Shown here in pieces: positions 36,201 to 49,352 of a stretch of 64,000 nt of DNA. The notes below the pieces were generated by a model. That model saw nothing but the letters and a program-made list of their open reading frames with translations. It had not been told where the DNA came from and made no database searches. This DNA comes from Limanda limanda (lineage: Eukaryota > Chordata > Actinopteri > Pleuronectiformes > Pleuronectidae), in contig NW_026870431.1 of assembly GCF_963576545.1 (NCBI RefSeq), forward strand, positions 1 through 64,000, read 5' to 3'. Each line of letters opens with the position of its first letter. Position 1 is the stretch's first letter. A program made the position numbers and the translations under genes.

Positions 36201-36745
36201 GAGCTTGTACGACCTTTGGAAGAGGTCGACCGACGAAATTCCCCCAAATCTGAGGAGATATTCTTGAATAACTTTTTTTGTGAAGGTCGGAGAGACTTGC
36301 AAGTAGGCTCTACCCCCACTAAATGGGGTAGCGCACATCGATCGGTACCATCCTTGAGCTTCTCCGACTTTCGGAAGGGTTAGGGTTAGGGTTAGGGATG
36401 AAAGCACATAGGAGAAAGAGATATTCTTGAATAACTTTTTTTGTGAAGGTCGGAGAGACTTGCAAGTAGGCTCTACCCCCACTAAATGGGGTAGCGCGCA
36501 TCGATCGTTACCATCCTTGAGCTTCTCCGACTTTCGGAAGGGTTAGGGTTAGGGTTAGGGATGAAAGCACATAGGAGAAAGAGATATTCTTGAATAACTT
36601 TTTTTGTGAAGGTCGGAGAGACTTGCAAGTAGGCTCTACCCCCACTAAATGGGGTAGCGCGCATCGATCGGTACCATCCTTGAGCTTCTCCGACTTTCGG
36701 AAGGGTTAGGGTTAGGGTTAGGGATGAAAGCACATAGGAGAAAGA
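33206..36745 (+). repeat. Mixed region with B runs up to 36746
   Basis: Several A runs of two to six. A GATCGAAACC variant occurs near 33448. From about 33.4 kb on, variants such as GACCTTTGG B monomers and CACATCGATCGG A monomers recur near 36 kb and 42 kb (offset about 5744 bp between 35.8-37.0 and 41.6-42.8 kb). Only satellite is present. Confidence 0.82.
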
Positions 36746-38657
36746 GATATTCTTGAATAACTTTTTTTGTGAAGGTCGGAGAGACTTGGAAAGTGGTTGC
36801 ATCTGGACTAATTTGGGTCCTGCGGATCGATTGGTACCATCCCCGAGCTTGTACGACCTTCGGAAGAGGTCGACCGACGAAATTCCCCCAAATCTGAGGA
36901 GATATTCTTGAATAACTTTTTTTGTGAAGGTCGGAGAGACTTGCAAGTAGGCTCTACCCCCACTAAATGGGGTAGCGCGCATCGATCGGTACCATCCTTG
37001 AGCTTCTCCGACTTTCGGAAGGGTTAGGGTTAGGGATGAAAGCACATAGGAGAAAGAGATATTCTTGAATAACGTTTTTTGTGAAGGTCGGAGAGACTTG
37101 CAAGTAGGCTCTACCCCCACTAAATGGGGTAGCGCGCATCGATCGGTACCATCCTTGAGCTTCTCCGACTTTCGGAAGGGTTAGGGTTAGGGTTAGGGAT
37201 GAAAGCACATAGGAGAAAGAGATATTCTTGAATAACTTTTTTTGTGAAGGTCGGAGAGACTTGAAAAGTGGTTGCATCTGGACTAATTTGGGTCCTGCGG
37301 ATCGATTGGTACCATCCCCGAGCTTGTACGACCTTCGGAAGAGGTCGACCGACGAAATTCCCCCAAATCTGAGGAGATATTCTTGAATAACTTTTTTTGT
37401 GAAGGTCGGAGAGACTTGCAAGTAGGCTCTACCCCCACTAAATGGGGTAGCGCGCATCGATCGGTACCATGCTTGAGCTTCTCCGACTTTCGGAAGGGTT
37501 AGGGTTAGGGTTAGGGATGAAAGCACATAGGAGAAAGAGATATTCTTGAATAACTTTTTTTGTGAAGGTCGGAGAGACTTGCAAGTAGGCTCTACCCCCA
37601 CTAAATGGGGTAGCGCGCATCGATCGTTACCATCCTTGAGCTTCTCCGACTTTCGGAAGGGTTAGGGTTAGGGTTAGGGATGAAAGCACATAGGAGAAAG
37701 AGATATTCTTGAATAACTTTTTTTGTGAAGGTCGGAGAGACTTGGAAAGTGGTTGCATCTGGACTAATTTGGGTCCTGCGGATCGATTGGTACCATCCCC
37801 GAGCTTGTACGACCTTCGGAAGAGGTCGACCGACGAAATTCCCCCAAATCTGAGGAGATATTCTTGAATAACTTTTTTTGTGAAGGTCGGAGAGACTTGC
37901 AAGTAGGCTCTACCCCCACTAAATGGGGTAGCGCGCATCGATCGGTACCATCCTTGAGCTTCTCCGACTTTCGGAAGGGTTAGGGTTAGGGATGAAAGCA
38001 CATAGGAGAAAGAGATATTCTTGAATAACGTTTTTTGTGAAGGTCGGAGAGACTTGCAAGTAGGCTCTACCCCCACTAAATGGGGTAGCGCGCATCGATC
38101 GGTACCATCCTTGAGCTTCTCCGACTTTCGGAAGGGTTAGGGTTAGGGTTAGGGATGAAAGCACATAGGAGAAAGAGATATTCTTGAATAACTTTTTTTG
38201 TGAAGGTCGGAGAGACTTGAAAAGTGGTTGCATCTGGACTAATTTGGGTCCTGCGGATCGATTGGTACCATCCCCGAGCTTGTACGACCTTCGGAAGAGG
38301 TCGACCGACGAAATTCCCCCAAATCTGAGGAGATATTCTTGAATAACTTTTTTTGTGAAGGTCGGAGAGACTTGCAAGTAGGCTCTACCCCCACTAAATG
38401 GGGTAGCGCGCATCGATCGGTACCATGCTTGAGCTTCTCCGACTTTCGGAAGGGTTAGGGTTAGGGTTAGGGATGAAAGCACATAGGAGAAAGAGATATT
38501 CTTGAATAACTTTTTTTGTGAAGGTCGGAGAGACTTGCAAGTAGGCTCTACCCCCACTAAATGGGGTAGCGCGCATCGATCGTTACCATCCTTGAGCTTC
38601 TCCGACTTTCGGAAGGGTTAGGGTTAGGGTTAGGGATGAAAGCACATAGGAGAAAGA
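36746..38657 (+). repeat. 956-bp tandem duplication (six monomers, two copies)
   Basis: B monomers lie at 36746, 37221, 37702 and 38177. Copies 36746-37701 and 37702-38657 share two private variants: ACTTGAAAAGTGG in the second B (near 37263 and 38219) and ACCATGCTTG in the next A (near 37470 and 38426). Each unit has three long A, one short A and two B. Confidence 0.92.
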
Positions 38658-38820
38658 GATATTCTTGAATAACTTTTTTTGTGAAGGTCGGAGAGACTTG
38701 CAAGTAGGCTCTACCCCCACTAAATGGGGTAGCGCGCATCGATCGGTACCATCCTTGAGCTTCTCCGACTTTCGGAAGGGTTAGGGTTAGGGTTAGGGAT
38801 GAAAGCACATAGGAGAAAGA

Positions 38821-40245
38821 GATATTCTTGAATAACTTTTTTTGTGAAGGTCGGAGAGACTTGGAAAGTGGTTGCATCTGGACTAATTTGGGTCCTGCGG
38901 ATCGATTGGTACCATCCCCGAGCTTGTACGACCTTCGGAAGAGGTCGACCGACGAAATTCCCCCAAATCTGAGGAGATATTCTTGAATAACTTTTTTTGT
39001 GAAGGTCGGAAAGACTTGCAAGTAGGCTCTACCCCCACTAAATGGGGTAGCGCGCATCGATCGGTACCATCCTTGAGCTTCTCCGACTTTCGGAAGGGTT
39101 AGGGTTAGGGATGAAAGCACATAGGAGAAAGAGATATTCTTGAATAACTTTTTTTGTGAAGGTCGGAGAGACTTGCAAGTAGGCTCTACCCCCACTAAAT
39201 GGGGTAGCGCGCATCGATCGGTACCATCCTTGAGCTTCTCCGACTTTCGGAAGGGTTAGGGTTAGGGTTAGGGATGAAAGCACATAGGAGAAAGAGATAT
39301 TCTTGAATAACTTTTTTTGTGAAGGTCGGAGAGACTTGGAAAGTGGTTGCATCTGGACTAATTTGGGTCCTGCGGATCGATTGGTACCATCCCCGAGCTT
39401 GTACGACCTTCGGAAGAGGTCGACCGACGAAATTCCCCCAAATCTGAGGAGATATTCTTGAATAACTTTTTTTGTGAAGGTCGGAAAGACTTGCAAGTAG
39501 GCTCTACCCCCACTAAATGGGGTAGCGCGCATCGATCGGTACCATCCTTGAGCTTCTCCGACTTTCGGAAGGGTTAGGGTTAGGGATGAAAGCACATAGG
39601 AGAAAGAGATATTCTTGAATAACTTTTTTTGTGAAGGTCGGAGAGACTTGCAAGTAGGCTCTACCCCCACTAAATGGGGTAGCGCGCATCGATCGGTACC
39701 ATCCTTGAGCTTCTCCGACTTTCGGAAGGGTTAGGGTTAGGGTTAGGGATGAAAGCACATAGGAGAAAGAGATATTCTTGAATAACTTTTTTTGTGAAGG
39801 TCGGAGAGACTTGGAAAGTGGTTGCATCTGGACTAATTTGGGTCCTGCGGATCGATTGGTACCATCCCCGAGCTTGTACGACCTTCGGAAGAGGTCGACC
39901 GACGAAATTCCCCCAAATCTGAGGAGATATTCTTGAATAACTTTTTTTGTGAAGGTCGGAGAGACTTGCAAGTAGGCTCTACCCCCACTAAATGGGGTAG
40001 CGCGCATCGATCGGTACCATCCTTGAGCTTCTCCGACTTTCGGAAGGGTTAGGGTTAGGGATGAAAGCACATAGGAGAAAGAGATATTCTTGAATAACGT
40101 TTTTTGTGAAGGTCGGAGAGACTTGCAAGTAGGCTCTACCCCCACTAAATGGGGTAGCGCGCATCGATCGGTACCATCCTTGAGCTTCTCCGACTTTCGG
40201 AAGGGTTAGGGTTAGGGTTAGGGATGAAAGCACATAGGAGAAAGA
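38821..40245 (+). repeat. Three 475-bp trimers (B, short A, long A)
   Basis: B monomers at 38821, 39296, 39771 and 40246 are spaced exactly 475 bp. In the first two trimers the short A has GTCGGAAAGAC rather than GTCGGAGAGAC. The last long A carries the GT6 variant. The block recurs 4470 bp downstream. Confidence 0.92.
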
Positions 40246-43200
40246 GATATTCTTGAATAACTTTTTTTGTGAAGGTCGGAGAGACTTGGAAAGTGGTTGC
40301 ATCTGGACTAATTTGGGTCCTGCGGATCGATTGGTACCATCCCCGAGCTTGTACGACCTTCGGAAGAGGTCGACCGACGAAATTCCCCCAAATCTGAGGA
40401 GATATTCTTGAATAACTTTTTTTGTGAAGGTCGGAGAGACTTGCAAGTAGGCTCTACCCCCACTAAATGGGGTAGCGCGCATCGATCGGTACCATCCTTG
40501 AGCTTCTCCGACTTTCGGAAGGGTTAGGGTTAGGGTTAGGGATGAAAGCACATAGGAGAAAGAGATATTCTTGAATAACTTTTTTTGTGAAGGTCGGAGA
40601 GACTTGCAAGTAGGCTCTACCCCCACTAAATGGGGTAGCGCGCATCGATCGGTACCATCCTTGAGCTTCTCCGACTTTCGGAAGGGTTAGGGTTAGGGTT
40701 AGGGATGAAAGCACATAGGAGAAAGAGATATTCTTGAATAACTTTTTTTGTGAAGTTCGGAGAGACTTGGAAAGTGGTTGCATCTGGACTAATTTGGGTC
40801 CTGCGGATCGATTGGTACCATCCCCGAGCTTGTACGACCTTCGGAAGAGGTCGACCGACGAAATTCCCCCAAATCTGAGGAGATATTCTTGAATAACTTT
40901 TTTTGTGAAGGTCGGAGAGACTTGCAAGTAGGCTCTACCCCCACTAAATGGGGTAGCGCACATCGATCAGTACCATCCTTGAGCTTCTCCGACTTTCGGA
41001 AGGGTTAGGGTTAGGGTTAGGGATGAAAGCACATAGGAGAAAGAGATATTCTTGAATAACTTTTTTTGTGAAGGTCGGAGAGACTTGCAAGTAGGCTCTA
41101 CCCCCACTAAATGGGGTAGCGCGCATCGATCGGTACCATCCTTGAGCTTCTCCGACTTTCGGAAGGGTTAGGGTTAGGGTTAGGGATGAAAGCACATAGG
41201 AGAAAGAGATATTCTTGAATAACGTTTTTTGTGAAGGTCGGAGAGACTTGCAAGTAGGCTCTACCCCCACTAAATGGGGTAGCGCACATCGATCGGTACC
41301 ATCCTTGAGCTTCTCCGACTTTCGGAAGGGTTAGGGTTAGGGATGAAAGCACATAGGAGAAAGAGATATTCTTGAATAACTTTTTTTGTGAAGGTCGGAG
41401 AGACTTGGAAAGTGGTTGCATCTGGACTAATTTGGGTCCTGCGGATCGATTGGTACCATCCCCGAGCTTGTACGACCTTCGGAAGAGGTCGACCGACGAA
41501 ATTCCCCCAAATCTGAGGAGATATTCTTGAATAACTTTTTTTGTGAAGGTCGGAGAGACTTGCAAGTAGGCTCTACCCCCACTAAATGGGGTAGCGCGCA
41601 TCGATCGGTACCATCCTTGAGCTTCTCCGACTTTCGGAAGGGTTAGGGTTAGGGTTAGGGATGAAAGCACATAGGAGAAAGAGATATTCTTGAATAACGT
41701 TTTTTGTGAAGGTCGGAGAGACTTGCAAGTAGGCTCTACCCCCACTAAATGGGGTAGCGCGCATCGATCGGTACCATCCTTGAGCTTCTCCGACTTTCGG
41801 AAGGGTTAGGGTTAGGGTTAGGGATGAAAGCACATAGGAGAAAGAGATATTCTTGAATAACTTTTTTTGTGAAGGTCGGAGAGACTTGGAAAGTGGTTGC
41901 ATCTGGACTAATTTGGGTCCTGCGGATCGATTGGTACCATCCCCGAGCTTGTACGACCTTTGGAAGAGGTCGACCGACGAAATTCCCCCAAATCTGAGGA
42001 GATATTCTTGAATAACTTTTTTTGTGAAGGTCGGAGAGACTTGCAAGTAGGCTCTACCCCCACTAAATGGGGTAGCGCACATCGATCGGTACCATCCTTG
42101 AGCTTCTCCGACTTTCGGAAGGGTTAGGGTTAGGGTTAGGGATGAAAGCACATAGGAGAAAGAGATATTCTTGAATAACTTTTTTTGTGAAGGTCGGAGA
42201 GACTTGCAAGTAGGCTCTACCCCCACTAAATGGGGTAGCGCGCATCGATCGTTACCATCCTTGAGCTTCTCCGACTTTCGGAAGGGTTAGGGTTAGGGTT
42301 AGGGATGAAAGCACATAGGAGAAAGAGATATTCTTGAATAACTTTTTTTGTGAAGGTCGGAGAGACTTGCAAGTAGGCTCTACCCCCACTAAATGGGGTA
42401 GCGCGCATCGATCGGTACCATCCTTGAGCTTCTCCGACTTTCGGAAGGGTTAGGGTTAGGGTTAGGGATGAAAGCACATAGGAGAAAGAGATATTCTTGA
42501 ATAACTTTTTTTGTGAAGGTCGGAGAGACTTGGAAAGTGGTTGCATCTGGACTAATTTGGGTCCTGCGGATCGATTGGTACCATCCCCGAGCTTGTACGA
42601 CCTTCGGAAGAGGTCGACCGACGAAATTCCCCCAAATCTGAGGAGATATTCTTGAATAACTTTTTTTGTGAAGGTCGGAGAGACTTGCAAGTAGGCTCTA
42701 CCCCCACTAAATGGGGTAGCGCGCATCGATCGGTACCATCCTTGAGCTTCTCCGACTTTCGGAAGGGTTAGGGTTAGGGATGAAAGCACATAGGAGAAAG
42801 AGATATTCTTGAATAACGTTTTTTGTGAAGGTCGGAGAGACTTGCAAGTAGGCTCTACCCCCACTAAATGGGGTAGCGCGCATCGATCGGTACCATCCTT
42901 GAGCTTCTCCGACTTTCGGAAGGGTTAGGGTTAGGGTTAGGGATGAAAGCACATAGGAGAAAGAGATATTCTTGAATAACTTTTTTTGTGAAGGTCGGAG
43001 AGACTTGCAAGTAGGCTCTACCCCCACTAAATGGGGTAGCGCGCATCGATCGTTACCATCCTTGAGCTTCTCCGACTTTCGGAAGGGTTAGGGTTAGGGT
43101 TAGGGATGAAAGCACATAGGAGAAAGAGATATTCTTGAATAACTTTTTTTGTGAAGGTCGGAGAGACTTGCAAGTAGGCTCTACCCCCACTAAATGGGGT

Positions 43201-43290
43201 AGCGCGCATCGATCGGTACCATCCTTGAGCTTCTCCGACTTTCGGAAGGGTTAGGGTTAGGGTTAGGGATGAAAGCACATAGGAGAAAGA
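40246..43290 (+). repeat. Satellite between the two trimer blocks
   Basis: Ordinary A runs and B monomers. One B near 40756 has GAAGTTCGG. The A near 40960 has CACATCGATCAG, an allele otherwise confined to 11.7-24.6 kb. The part from about 41.6 to 42.8 kb matches 35.8-37.0 kb at an offset of 5744 bp. Confidence 0.83.
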
Positions 43291-44715
43291 GATATTCTTG
43301 AATAACTTTTTTTGTGAAGGTCGGAGAGACTTGGAAAGTGGTTGCATCTGGACTAATTTGGGTCCTGCGGATCGATTGGTACCATCCCCGAGCTTGTACG
43401 ACCTTCGGAAGAGGTCGACCGACGAAATTCCCCCAAATCTGAGGAGATATTCTTGAATAACTTTTTTTGTGAAGGTCGGAAAGACTTGCAAGTAGGCTCT
43501 ACCCCCACTAAATGGGGTAGCGCGCATCGATCGGTACCATCCTTGAGCTTCTCCGACTTTCGGAAGGGTTAGGGTTAGGGATGAAAGCACATAGGAGAAA
43601 GAGATATTCTTGAATAACTTTTTTTGTGAAGGTCGGAGAGACTTGCAAGTAGGCTCTACCCCCACTAAATGGGGTAGCGCGCATCGATCGGTACCATCCT
43701 TGAGCTTCTCCGACTTTCGGAAGGGTTAGGGTTAGGGTTAGGGATGAAAGCACATAGGAGAAAGAGATATTCTTGAATAACTTTTTTTGTGAAGGTCGGA
43801 GAGACTTGGAAAGTGGTTGCATCTGGACTAATTTGGGTCCTGCGGATCGATTGGTACCATCCCCGAGCTTGTACGACCTTCGGAAGAGGTCGACCGACGA
43901 AATTCCCCCAAATCTGAGGAGATATTCTTGAATAACTTTTTTTGTGAAGGTCGGAAAGACTTGCAAGTAGGCTCTACCCCCACTAAATGGGGTAGCGCGC
44001 ATCGATCGGTACCATCCTTGAGCTTCTCCGACTTTCGGAAGGGTTAGGGTTAGGGATGAAAGCACATAGGAGAAAGAGATATTCTTGAATAACTTTTTTT
44101 GTGAAGGTCGGAGAGACTTGCAAGTAGGCTCTACCCCCACTAAATGGGGTAGCGCGCATCGATCGGTACCATCCTTGAGCTTCTCCGACTTTCGGAAGGG
44201 TTAGGGTTAGGGTTAGGGATGAAAGCACATAGGAGAAAGAGATATTCTTGAATAACTTTTTTTGTGAAGGTCGGAGAGACTTGGAAAGTGGTTGCATCTG
44301 GACTAATTTGGGTCCTGCGGATCGATTGGTACCATCCCCGAGCTTGTACGACCTTCGGAAGAGGTCGACCGACGAAATTCCCCCAAATCTGAGGAGATAT
44401 TCTTGAATAACCTTTTTTGTGAAGGTCGGAGAGACTTGCAAGTAGGCTCTACCCCCACTAAATGGGGTAGCGCGCATCGATCGGTACCATCCTTGAGCTT
44501 CTCCGACTTTCGGAAGGGTTAGGGTTAGGGATGAAAGCACATAGGAGAAAGAGATATTCTTGAATAACGTTTTTTGTGAAGGTCGGAGAGACTTGCAAGT
44601 AGGCTCTACCCCCACTAAATGGGGTAGCGCGCATCGATCGGTACCATCCTTGAGCTTCTCCGACTTTCGGAAGGGTTAGGGTTAGGGTTAGGGATGAAAG
44701 CACATAGGAGAAAGA
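43291..44715 (+). repeat. Second block of three 475-bp trimers
   Basis: This repeats 38821-40245 at an offset of 4470 bp, including the GGAAAGAC variants near 43479 and 43954. A private AACCTTTTTTG change near 44412 distinguishes it. Confidence 0.91.
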
Positions 44716-46474
44716 GATATTCTTGAATAACTTTTTTTGTGAAGGTCGGAGAGACTTGGAAAGTGGTTGCATCTGGACTAATTTGGGTCCTGCGGATCGA
44801 TTGGTACCATCCCCGAGCTTGTACGACCTTCGGAAGAGGTCGACCGACGAAATTCCCCCAAATCTGAGGAGATATTCTTGAATAACTTTTTTTGTGAAGG
44901 TCGGAGAGACTTGCAAGTAGGCTCTACCCCCACTAAATGGGGTAGCGCGCATCGATCGGTACCCTCCTTGAGCTTCTCCGACTTTCGGAAGGGTTAGGGT
45001 TAGGGTTAGGGATGAAAGCACATAGGAGAAAGAGATATTCTTGAATAACTTTTTTTGTGAAGGTCGGAGAGACTTGCAAGTAGGCTCTACCCCCACTAAA
45101 TGGGGTAGCGCGCATCGATCGTTACCATCCTTGAGCTTCTCCGACTTTCGGAAGGGTTAGGGTTAGGGATGAAAGCACATAGGAGAAAGAGATATTCTTG
45201 AATAACTTTTTTTGTGAAGGTCGGAGAGACTTGCAAGTAGGCTCTACCCCCACTAAATGGGGTAGCGCGCATCGATCGGTACCATCCTTGAGCTTCTCCG
45301 ACTTTCGGAAGGGTTAGGGTTAGGGTTAGGGATGAAAGCACATAGGAGAAAGAGATATTCTTGAATAACTTTTTTTGTGAAGGTCGGAGAGACTTGCAAG
45401 TAGGCTCTACCCCCACTAAATGGGGTAGCGCGCATCGATCGGTACCATCCTTGAGCTTCTCCGACTTTCGAAAGGGTTAGGGTTAGGGTTAGGGATGAAA
45501 GCACATAGGAGAAAGAGATATTCTTGAATAACGTTTTTTGTGAAGGTCGGAGAGACTTGCAAGTAGGCTCTACCCCCACTAAATGGGGTAGCGCGCATCG
45601 ATCGGTACCATCCTTGAGCTTCTCCGACTTTCGGAAGGGTTAGGGTTAGGGATGAAAGCACATAGGAGAAAGAGATATTCTTGAATAACTTTTTTTGTGA
45701 AGGTCGGAGAGACTTGGAAAGTGGTTGCATCTGGACTAATTTGGGTCCTGCGGATCGATTGGTACCATCCCCGAGCTTGTACGACCTTCGGAAGAGGTCG
45801 ACCGACGAAATTCCCCCAAATCTGAGGAGATATTCTTGAATAACTTTTTTTGTGAAGGTCGGAGAGACTTGCAAGTAGGCTCTACCCCCACTAAATGGGG
45901 TAGCGCGCATCGATCGGTACCATCCTTGAGCTTCTCCGACTTTCGGAAGGGTTAGGGTTAGGGTTAGGGATGAAAGCACATAGGAGAAAGAGATATTCTT
46001 GAATAACTTTTTTTGTGAAGGTCGGAGAGACTTGCAAGTAGGCTCTACCCCCACTAAATGGGGTAGCGCGCATCGATCGGTACCATCCTTGAGCTTCTCC
46101 GACTTTCGGAAGGGTTAGGGTTAGGGTTAGGGATGAAAGCACATAGGAGAAAGAGATATTCTTGAATAACTTTTTTTGTGAAGGTCGGAGAGACTTGCAA
46201 GTAGGCTCTACCCCCACTAAATGGGGTAGCGCGCATCGATCGGTACCATCCTTGAGCTTCTCCGACTTTCGGAAGGGTTAGGGTTAGGGTTAGGGATGAA
46301 AGCACATAGGAGAAAGAGATATTCTTGAATAACGTTTTTTGTGAAGGTCGGAGAGACTTGCAAGTAGGCTCTACCCCCACTAAATGGGGTAGCGCGCATC
46401 GATCGGTACCATCCTTGAGCTTCTCCGACTTTCGGAAGGGTTAGGGTTAGGGATGAAAGCACATAGGAGAAAGA
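44716..46474 (+). repeat. Satellite with B at 45674, duplicated near the right end
   Basis: Contains private variants GTACCCTCC (near 44962) and TTTCGAAAGGG (45471). The segment from about 45.0 to 46.1 kb reappears at about 62.66-63.70 kb at an offset of 17631 bp. Confidence 0.85.
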
Positions 46475-47913
46475 GATATTCTTGAATAACTTTTTTTGTG
46501 AAGGTCGGAGAGACTTGGAAAGTGGTTGCATCTGGACTAATTTGGGTCCTGCGGATCGATTGGTACCATCCCCGAGCTTGTACGACCTTCGGAAGAGGTC
46601 GACCGACGAAATTCCCCCAAATCTGAGGAGATATTCTTGAATAACTTTTTTTGTGAAGGTCGGAGAGACTTGCAAGTAGGCTCTACCCCCACTAAATGGG
46701 GTAGCGCGCATTGATCGGTACCATCCTTGAGCTTCTCCGACTTTCGGAAGGGTTAGGGTTAGGGTTAGGGATGAAAGCACATAGGAGAAAGAGATATTCT
46801 TGAATAACTTTTTTTGTGAAGGTCGGAGAGACTTGCAAGTAGGCTCTACCCCCACTAAATGGGGTAGCGCGCATCGATCGGTACCATCGTTGAGCTTCTC
46901 CGACTTTCGGAAGGGTTAGGGTTAGGGTTAGGGATGAAAGCACATAGGAGAAAGAGATATTCTTGAATAACTTTTTTTGTGAAGGTCGGAGAGACTTGGA
47001 AAGTGGTTGCATCTGGACTAATTTGGGTCCTGCGGATCGATTGGTACCATCCCCGAGCTTGTACGACCTTCGGAAGAGGTCGACCGACGAAATTCCCCCA
47101 AATCTGAGGAGATATTCTTGAATAACTTTTTTTGTGAAGGTCGGAAAGACTTGCAAGTAGGCTCTACCCCCACTAAATGGGGTAGCGCGCATCGATCGGT
47201 ACCATCCTTGAGCTTCTCCGACTTTCGGAAGGGTTAGGGTTAGGGATGAAAGCACATAGGAGAAAGAGATATTCTTGAATAACTTTTTTTGTGAAGGTCG
47301 GAGAGACTTGCAAGTAGGCTCTACCCCCACTAAATGGGGTAGCGCGCATCGATCGGTACCATCCTTGAGCTTCTCCGACTTTCGGAAGGGTTAGGGTTAG
47401 GGTTAGGGATGAAAGCACATAGGAGAAAGAGATATTCTTGAATAACTTTTTTTGTGAAGGTCGGAGAGACTTGCAAGTAGGCTCTACCCCCACTAAATGG
47501 GGTAGCGCGCATCGATCGGTACCATCCTTGAGCTTCTCCGACTTTCGGAAGGGTTAGGGTTAGGGTTAGGGATGAAAGCACATAGGAGAAAGAGATATTC
47601 TTGAATAACTTTTTTTGTGAAGGTCGGAGAGACTTGCAAGTAGGCTCTACCCCCACTAAATGGGGTAGCGCGCATCGATCGGTACCATCCTTGAGCTTCT
47701 CCGACTTTCGGAAGGGTTAGGGTTAGGGTTAGGGATGAAAGCACATAGGAGAAAGAGATATTCTTGAATAACGTTTTTTGTGAAGGTCGGAGAGACTTGC
47801 AAGTAGGCTCTACCCCCACTAAATGGGGTAGCGCGCATCGATCGGTACCATCCTTGAGCTTCTCCGACTTTCGGAAGGGTTAGGGTTAGGGATGAAAGCA
47901 CATAGGAGAAAGA
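46475..47913 (+). repeat. 1439-bp nonamer unit, copy 1
   Basis: The unit has two B (46475, 46956), five long A and two short A. Private markers in order are GCATTGATCGG in the first A, ACCATCGTTGAG in the second, and GTCGGAAAGAC in the A after the second B. Confidence 0.92.
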
Positions 47914-49352
47914 GATATTCTTGAATAACTTTTTTTGTGAAGGTCGGAGAGACTTGGAAAGTGGTTGCATCTGGACTAATTTGGGTCCTGCGGATCGATT
48001 GGTACCATCCCCGAGCTTGTACGACCTTCGGAAGAGGTCGACCGACGAAATTCCCCCAAATCTGAGGAGATATTCTTGAATAACTTTTTTTGTGAAGGTC
48101 GGAGAGACTTGCAAGTAGGCTCTACCCCCACTAAATGGGGTAGCGCGCATTGATCGGTACCATCCTTGAGCTTCTCCGACTTTCGGAAGGGTTAGGGTTA
48201 GGGTTAGGGATGAAAGCACATAGGAGAAAGAGATATTCTTGAATAACTTTTTTTGTGAAGGTCGGAGAGACTTGCAAGTAGGCTCTACCCCCACTAAATG
48301 GGGTAGCGCGCATCGATCGGTACCATCGTTGAGCTTCTCCGACTTTCGGAAGGGTTAGGGTTAGGGTTAGGGATGAAAGCACATAGGAGAAAGAGATATT
48401 CTTGAATAACTTTTTTTGTGAAGGTCGGAGAGACTTGGAAAGTGGTTGCATCTGGACTAATTTGGGTCCTGCGGATCGATTGGTACCATCCCCGAGCTTG
48501 TACGACCTTCGGAAGAGGTCGACCGACGAAATTCCCCCAAATCTGAGGAGATATTCTTGAATAACTTTTTTTGTGAAGGTCGGAAAGACTTGCAAGTAGG
48601 CTCTACCCCCACTAAATGGGGTAGCGCGCATCGATCGGTACCATCCTTGAGCTTCTCCGACTTTCGGAAGGGTTAGGGTTAGGGATGAAAGCACATAGGA
48701 GAAAGAGATATTCTTGAATAACTTTTTTTGTGAAGGTCGGAGAGACTTGCAAGTAGGCTCTACCCCCACTAAATGGGGTAGCGCGCATCGATCGGTACCA
48801 TCCTTGAGCTTCTCCGACTTTCGGAAGGGTTAGGGTTAGGGTTAGGGATGAAAGCACATAGGAGAAAGAGATATTCTTGAATAACTTTTTTTGTGAAGGT
48901 CGGAGAGACTTGCAAGTAGGCTCTACCCCCACTAAATGGGGTAGCGCGCATCGATCGGTACCATCCTTGAGCTTCTCCGACTTTCGGAAGGGTTAGGGTT
49001 AGGGTTAGGGATGAAAGCACATAGGAGAAAGAGATATTCTTGAATAACTTTTTTTGTGAAGGTCGGAGAGACTTGCAAGTAGGCTCTACCCCCACTAAAT
49101 GGGGTAGCGCGCATCGATCGGTACCATCCTTGAGCTTCTCCGACTTTCGGAAGGGTTAGGGTTAGGGTTAGGGATGAAAGCACATAGGAGAAAGAGATAT
49201 TCTTGAATAACGTTTTTTGTGAAGGTCGGAGAGACTTGCAAGTAGGCTCTACCCCCACTAAATGGGGTAGCGCGCATCGATCGGTACCATCCTTGAGCTT
49301 CTCCGACTTTCGGAAGGGTTAGGGTTAGGGATGAAAGCACATAGGAGAAAGA
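47914..49352 (+). repeat. 1439-bp nonamer unit, copy 2
   Basis: An immediate tandem copy of 46475-47913 with the same three markers, near 48150, 48327 and 48583. A third copy starts with the B at 49353 but leaves the pattern in its second A. Related fragments occur near 53.5-54.8 and 59.8-61.2 kb. Confidence 0.92.
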
